Shown piece after piece: positions 61,045 to 64,000 of a stretch of DNA of 64,000 nt (position 1 is the stretch's first letter; each line of letters opens with the position of its first letter). A program made the position numbers and the translations under genes. The notes below the pieces were generated by a model. It did not search any database. It worked only from the letters and a program-made list of their open reading frames with translations, and was not told the origin of the DNA. Origin of the DNA: Lichtheimia corymbifera B2541 (taxonomy: Eukaryota > Mucoromycota > Mucoromycetes > Mucorales > Lichtheimiaceae); NCBI GenBank assembly GCA_000697475.1, contig JNEU01001091.1:124001-188000 (forward strand), read 5' to 3'.

Positions 61045-62520
61045 ATGGTATCCATCACATTATCTATGCTCATTAATAATATACGACATGTCCTCCACAA
61101 TTCTCTCCCGATACGACGCTCGAAAACCAACAAAAAACACAATGCACACGAAAACACACTCGCTGTGCTATATCCTCGCTTGCTCATGAAACGACGGGAT
61201 AGCAAAAACAGCATGGTGTTCGATACACTTGCAGCTGCCCAATTCTTTTCCAACTCTACATTCGCCTTTCCCTCGACAGCATCTCGGCAAAGTAAAATAT
61301 ATAATGGCCTTGATATCCCGGTTACTCCACAATACCGCCCACCTCGTGCTCCTATTGTTCTTTGCCATGGTCTATATGGATTTGACAGACGTGGCCCTGA
61401 ATCATTACCCATGTTTCAAATACGCTACTGGGGTGGAGTTGAGGAAGCACTTGCCAAGCTCGGTGCCAAAGTGATTGTAACCAAGGTCCCTCGCACTGGA
61501 AGCGTATGGGAGCGTGCACAAGCCTTACATGATATTCTCAAAGGCATCCTTTCGGGTGGACAAGTTAATTTCGTCGCCCATTCGATGGTAAGTGTTCTAT
61601 TTATTTCTTCAGGGCAAAGCAGCATACTTTGTATCACGCTGATGATGCTTAGTGCTAATCACAATTTGTACTCAAACAGGGTGGATTGGATTGTCGATGT
61701 CTTTTGTCACATATCCGGAATCGACCTTACCATGTTCAATCGCTCACCACTATTTCAACACCACACCAAGGATCACCTGTAATGGATTGGTTTCGGGATC
61801 ATGTGGGTGTGGGTGTAACGTACGCTATCATGGACGCTGCTGCCAATGCTACCTCAACGTGTCATCAACAACAAAAGCCAAAGAGTATGGCCAATTTCTT
61901 TGATCCCGTAATCCAAGTACTTGATACTCCAGCCTATGCCAATCTAACTACCGACTACTGCAAGAATCATTTTAATCCCAATACCCCTGATGATCCATCT
62001 GTTGCTTATTACTCGTATGGAGCCAACACTGCCATTCCACCATGGACATTCTTAGGAATGACTTGGCAAGTTGTGAATGAACGTGAAGGAGACAATGACG
62101 GCATTGTATCAGTGGAGAGCGCAAAATGGGGCAAGTATATCAAGACGCTCGACGCCCACCACTGGAATCTCAATGGGCAAAGGTTTGTATCCGTGTACTT
62201 TGAATCAAATGGGTGTCTTTTTTTCTTCTTCTTTTGTATGATCATGGACCAATCTCCCCGTACAAGTGGGTAACGATATATCCATTATATATCGTTAAGC
62301 ATCGGGAGACAATACACACACGCATATATATACACATACACCCATCACATGCACCCTTGCAACAACAAGAGATGATAGAGATGTACTAATATATCACGGA
62401 ATTTTTCTTTGTAGGTATCGCTGGCGATCTACATCTAGAGAAAAAACTAGCAATAGCAGCTTTGATCCTACAGATTTTTACATGGAGTTAGCTACCCATT
62501 TATATGAACAAGGACATTGA
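61045..62520 (+). CDS. Triacylglycerol lipase, Tgl2-like (bacterial LipA-type alpha/beta hydrolase)
   Basis: Three exons (61045-61587, 61680-62182, 62415-62520) give 383 residues. The first ~85 residues are basic and hydroxylated (LPIRRSKTNKK, LLMKRRDSKN), fitting a mitochondrial presequence. The hydrolase core has the oxyanion-loop motif PIVLCHGLYGFDRRG, then KVIVTKVPRTGSVWERAQAL and the nucleophile elbow AHSMGG, split by intron 1 after AHSM. TTISTPHQGSPVMDWF (His-Gly-Ser-Pro typical of this lipase family) and NDGIVSVESAKWG follow. The likely catalytic His is in LDAHHWNLNGQ. The closest known eukaryotic relative is yeast Tgl2, a mitochondrial acylglycerol lipase. The last exon's RYRWRS start rests on a GTTTGT donor. 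Confidence 0.87.
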
Positions 62521-62806
62521 TGTTTTATTTGCAGAAACTCTATTGGCATTTTTTGTGTTACATGAGGTGTCGATCCTCTTCCCTCTCTCTTTTTGCATAT
62601 AGAATGAATGATTCAATCACGCATGTGGGAGAAAACAAAGAAGGTGATGATGATACAAAGAACTTTTTTTGGTGCCAAACGCGATATGGGATAGCTGCTG
62701 CTGCAGGGGATTTCGGAGAGTCTCGCGTCGTTTTGAATCAGCATAAGCTTGCTCTTTTGGGTCGCTTCTTTTTCCTCTCTTGTCCTCACACTCCATTTTT
62801 CTCTCA

Positions 62807-64000
62807 ATGCCGACTTCAGTCAAGAAATCGAACGGGTCACCCAAACCTCCATCGCCACACACTACTCAGAGTTGGGAAGACGACGAATATGCTCAAATCA
62901 TTGAAGGAGTCAAGAAGATTTACAAGTCAAGGATTCGCCCATTGGAGGTGACATATAACTTTGAAGGTGCGTCTACTTTTTGGCTTTATTTCAACTGGAT
63001 ACTACGGTGGTGGTGGTGGTGTTGGATAGCATGCTCTCCATATGAATGTATTAAAAAGGCTCAGTACTAAAGGCATGATATAGGATTTCATTCCGCACCA
63101 CTTACCGACTCGGATATTGAAGCCAAGCCTATTGTCCTCTTGATCGGCCAGTATTCAACGGTAATGATAAGCCCAAAGGATGAGGGTAATGATGGGAAAC
63201 TAAAACGGTATCATAGGGTAAAACGACATTTATCCGCTACTTGTTGGACAAGCGATATCCTGGTGAACACATTGGCGTGGAGCCTACCACCGACAAGTTC
63301 GTTTCAGTCATGCATGGCGCTGAAGATAGAGTTATCCCTGGCAATGCTGCTGCTGTCAATCAGGAACTGCCTTTCCGTGGTCTTAATCGTTTTGGTCAAG
63401 CATTTCTTTCTCGTTTTCAGGTAAACATTGATGGCAAACTTTTGAAGGAGGATACTCAATGATCATTGCTAGGTTTCTCAAACCCCATCACCAGTCTTGG
63501 AGAATATGACCATTGTTGATACGCCTGGTATCTTGGCTGGTGACAAGCAACGTATTGAACGTGGTTACGACTTTACTCAAGTGATTGAATGGTTTTCTCA
63601 ACGAGCCGACCTGATCTTGCTACTATTTGACTCCCACAAACTTGATATCTCCAACGAGTTCAAGATGGCTATCCACAGTCTCCGTGGTCAAGAAGAAAAA
63701 GTACGTGTTGTGCTTAACAAGAGTGATATGGTCAGCCAGCAACAATTGATGCGCGTGTAAGTGAAAAGGATTATTTTACTTGGATCAAGGAATTAACATG
63801 GGTTATCGGGTATAGCTATGGTGCTATGATGTGGTCTTTGGGCAAGGTGGTGCAGACACCTGAAGTAATGCGCGTTTACCTTGGTTCATTCTGGGTCGAG
63901 AAGCCTCCTAATTGTTTCGAGGATTGCCGTGAACTTATTGAAGCCGAATCCAAGGATTTATTACGGGACCTTAAGGAACTTCGACGCAATGCTGCTATTC
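62807..64000 (+). CDS. EHD/PAST1-like dynamin-related ATPase, 3' end beyond window
   Basis: Exons 62807-62966, 63084-63160, 63217-63420, 63473-63756 and 63816-64000 (runs off the window). The N-terminal helical stretch ([40 protein letters not shown]) is followed by the P-loop [20 protein letters not shown], split by intron 2. [13 protein letters not shown] (switch I), [16 protein letters not shown] (switch II DTPG) and [11 protein letters not shown] (NKxD) follow, then [20 protein letters not shown]. These are hallmarks of C-terminal EH-domain proteins (EHD1-4), membrane-tubulating ATPases of endosome recycling. The EH domain itself, if present, lies beyond the window. The gene follows the lipase gene on the same strand by 286 bp. 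Confidence 0.92.

Overview
The window is nuclear DNA of a filamentous fungus, most probably an early-diverging mould of the Mucoromycota (Mucorales-like). The signs are intron-rich protein genes (introns mostly 50-100 nt, with GTAAGT/GTATGT donors and CTAAT/CTAAC branch sites), a CotH-family secreted protein, a division-1 chitin synthase, a GPI-type chitin deacetylase, a very large hybrid histidine kinase with a kinase-like head, and a U2 snRNA gene. The species cannot be named from sequence alone. I rebuilt exon-intron structures by hand; nearly all close with consistent phase and give proteins of the expected family length.

Layout. 0-13 kb is gene-dense: a small possible secreted protein (-), a Brr6/Brl1-like nuclear-envelope protein (+), RPS2 (+), a vezatin/Inp2-like membrane protein (+), SURF1 (-), an MFS sugar transporter (+), RPL12 (-) and a secreted Asp/Lys/Trp-repeat protein (-). 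13.2-18.6 kb has no credible gene. It holds a degenerate repeat family, including a ~200-bp-arm inverted repeat at 16.4-16.8 kb and a ~600-bp diverged direct duplication. 18.7-49 kb is gene-dense again: a secreted flavin amine oxidase (-), chitin synthase (+), the DASH subunit Duo1 (+), a 2424-residue hybrid histidine kinase (-, 17 exons), a four-TM protein (-), an ACBD5/Atg37-like acyl-CoA-binding protein (+), a CotH protein (-), the Neo1-type P4-ATPase (+, 24 exons), ESCRT-III Vps2 (-) and eIF3l (+). A chitin deacetylase (-) follows at 49-50.3 kb. From 50.3 to 59.0 kb the only gene seen is a Pho85-type cyclin, with ~3.8 kb of empty sequence on each side; part of the downstream side folds into several perfect stems. 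59-64 kb carries RPA34 (-), U2 snRNA (+), a Tgl2-like lipase (+) and the 5' part of an EHD ATPase (+, cut by the window end).

Themes. Cell wall and surface: chitin synthase makes chitin, chitin deacetylase converts it to chitosan, and the CotH and D/K/W-repeat proteins are likely secreted surface proteins. Membrane traffic and lipids: Neo1, Vps2, EHD, Brr6-like, vezatin-like, ACBD5-like, Tgl2-like. Housekeeping RNA and protein synthesis: U2, RPA34, RPS2, RPL12, eIF3l. There is no sign of bacterial, viral or CRISPR sequence, and no tRNA or rRNA gene was found by eye.
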